This document shows positions 6,575-7,045 of a stretch of DNA of 7,045 nucleotides, piece after piece; position 1 is the stretch's first letter, and every line of letters starts with the position of its first letter. Below the pieces are notes generated by a model. That model was not told the DNA's origin. It made no database searches and saw only the letters and a list, made by a program, of their open reading frames with translations. The DNA is from Faecalimonas sp. Its GTDB lineage: Bacteria > Bacillota_A > Clostridia > Lachnospirales > Lachnospiraceae. Location of the stretch: the NCBI GenBank assembly GCA_026169575.1, contig JAPFCT010000235.1, positions 1 through 7,045 on the forward strand, read 5' to 3'. The position numbers and the translations under genes are program-made.

Positions 6575-7045
6575 TTATACTTCTTTGTAATCTCCGTCTA
6601 CCACATCGTCACCGTTGAATCCTTCTGGTGCCGGTCCTGCTTCCGGTGCTGGTCCTGCCTGCTGTGCTCCGGCTGCTGCGCCTGCCTGCTCATACATCTT
6701 TGTAAATAACTGCTGTGCACTTGCCATTAATTTTTCTTTTCCTGCTTTAATCTCCTCTACCTGTGCATCTGTCATGCTTTCCGGTGTAGATTTTGCAAGA
6801 ACATCTTTTAATGCCTGAATATCAGCTTCTACTGCTGCTTTTTCATTTGCATCGATCTTGTCTCCGACTTCTCCGAGCGCTTTCTCTGTCTGGAAGATCA
6901 TTGCGTCTGCATCATTTCTTGCATCGATCGCTTCTTTTCGTTTCTTATCCTGCGCTTCAAATTCAGCTGCTTCTTTTACTGCTCTGTCAATCTCGCTGTC
7001 TGACATGTTAGAACCTGCTGTAATTGTAATGTGCTGTTCTTTTCC
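6575..7045 (-). CDS. dnaK: Chaperone protein DnaK (Hsp70), C-terminal part only
   Basis: DnaK is the ATP-driven cytosolic Hsp70 that binds exposed hydrophobic peptides. Only the last 156 residues are in the window; the frame is open to the right edge. They start in the last strand of the substrate-binding beta domain (GKEQHITITAG), continue into the helical lid (SDSEIDRAVKEAAEFEAQD, then DARNDADAMIFQTEKAL and the VGDKI turn), and end in a disordered Ala/Gly/Pro/Gln tail with the conserved DDVVDGDYKEV terminus. The Met codon at 7004-7006 is internal, because the preceding 13 codons are plain DnaK sequence. The nucleotide-binding domain lies outside the window. The gene precedes dnaJ in the usual order; grpE and hrcA would be expected further upstream. 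Confidence 0.97.
   Translation of the reverse strand, partial: GKEQHITITAGSNMSDSEIDRAVKEAAEFEAQDKKRKEAIDARNDADAMIFQTEKALGEVGDKIDANEKAAVEADIQALKDVLAKSTPESMTDAQVEEIKAGKEKLMASAQQLFTKMYEQAGAAAGAQQAGPAPEAGPAPEGFNGDDVVDGDYKEV
6623..6658 (-). repeat. Tandem 18-nt repeat in the DnaK tail
   Basis: Two adjacent 18-nt copies (6623-6640 and 6641-6658) differ at two third-position-like bases and encode AGPAPE twice in the disordered C-terminal tail. This looks like a recent in-frame duplication that is tolerated in a flexible linker before the DDVVD terminus. Confidence 0.6.

Overview
The window looks like ordinary chromosomal DNA from a low-to-mid GC Gram-positive anaerobe. It most resembles the Clostridia, probably the Lachnospiraceae. 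This rests on protein style: a clostridial FeoA/FeoB pair, the GRIGCF-type Lgt, a DnaJ with a lysine-rich tail, and a large ABC permease with an extracytoplasmic C-terminal domain. It also rests on the AGGA/AAGG-type ribosome binding sites and the sigma-A-like promoter. I could not test the taxonomic placement.

Layout: on the plus strand, from the left edge to 1717, lies the 3' part of a membrane permease gene whose start is outside the window. An 82-nt compound hairpin (1720-1801) separates it from a convergent block that fills the rest of the window on the minus strand. In the direction of transcription that block is: the dnaK 3' end (right edge to 6575), a 113-nt spacer with two hairpins, dnaJ (6461-5253), a dnaJ terminator (5180-5220), a spacer with a possible operator, feoA (5011-4754), feoB (4748-2652) and lgt (2575-1823). 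A well-formed sigma-A promoter for lgt overlaps the end of feoB.

How the genes work together: dnaK and dnaJ encode the Hsp70 chaperone and its J-domain partner, and are the end of what is normally an hrcA-grpE-dnaK-dnaJ heat-shock operon. feoA and feoB form a two-gene ferrous iron uptake operon, with a 5-nt gap between the genes. lgt, which attaches diacylglycerol to lipoprotein precursors, probably has its own promoter but may also be reached by feoAB read-through. The permease is the membrane half of an export-type ABC transporter; its ATPase gene should lie upstream, outside the window.

I found no mobile element, CRISPR array, tRNA, rRNA or clearly new system. The points most worth a second look are a divergent Lgt with Tyr where E. 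coli has His103, a cysteine-rich FeoB core, a long hairpin between dnaK and dnaJ, and a palindrome over a -10-like hexamer upstream of feoA.
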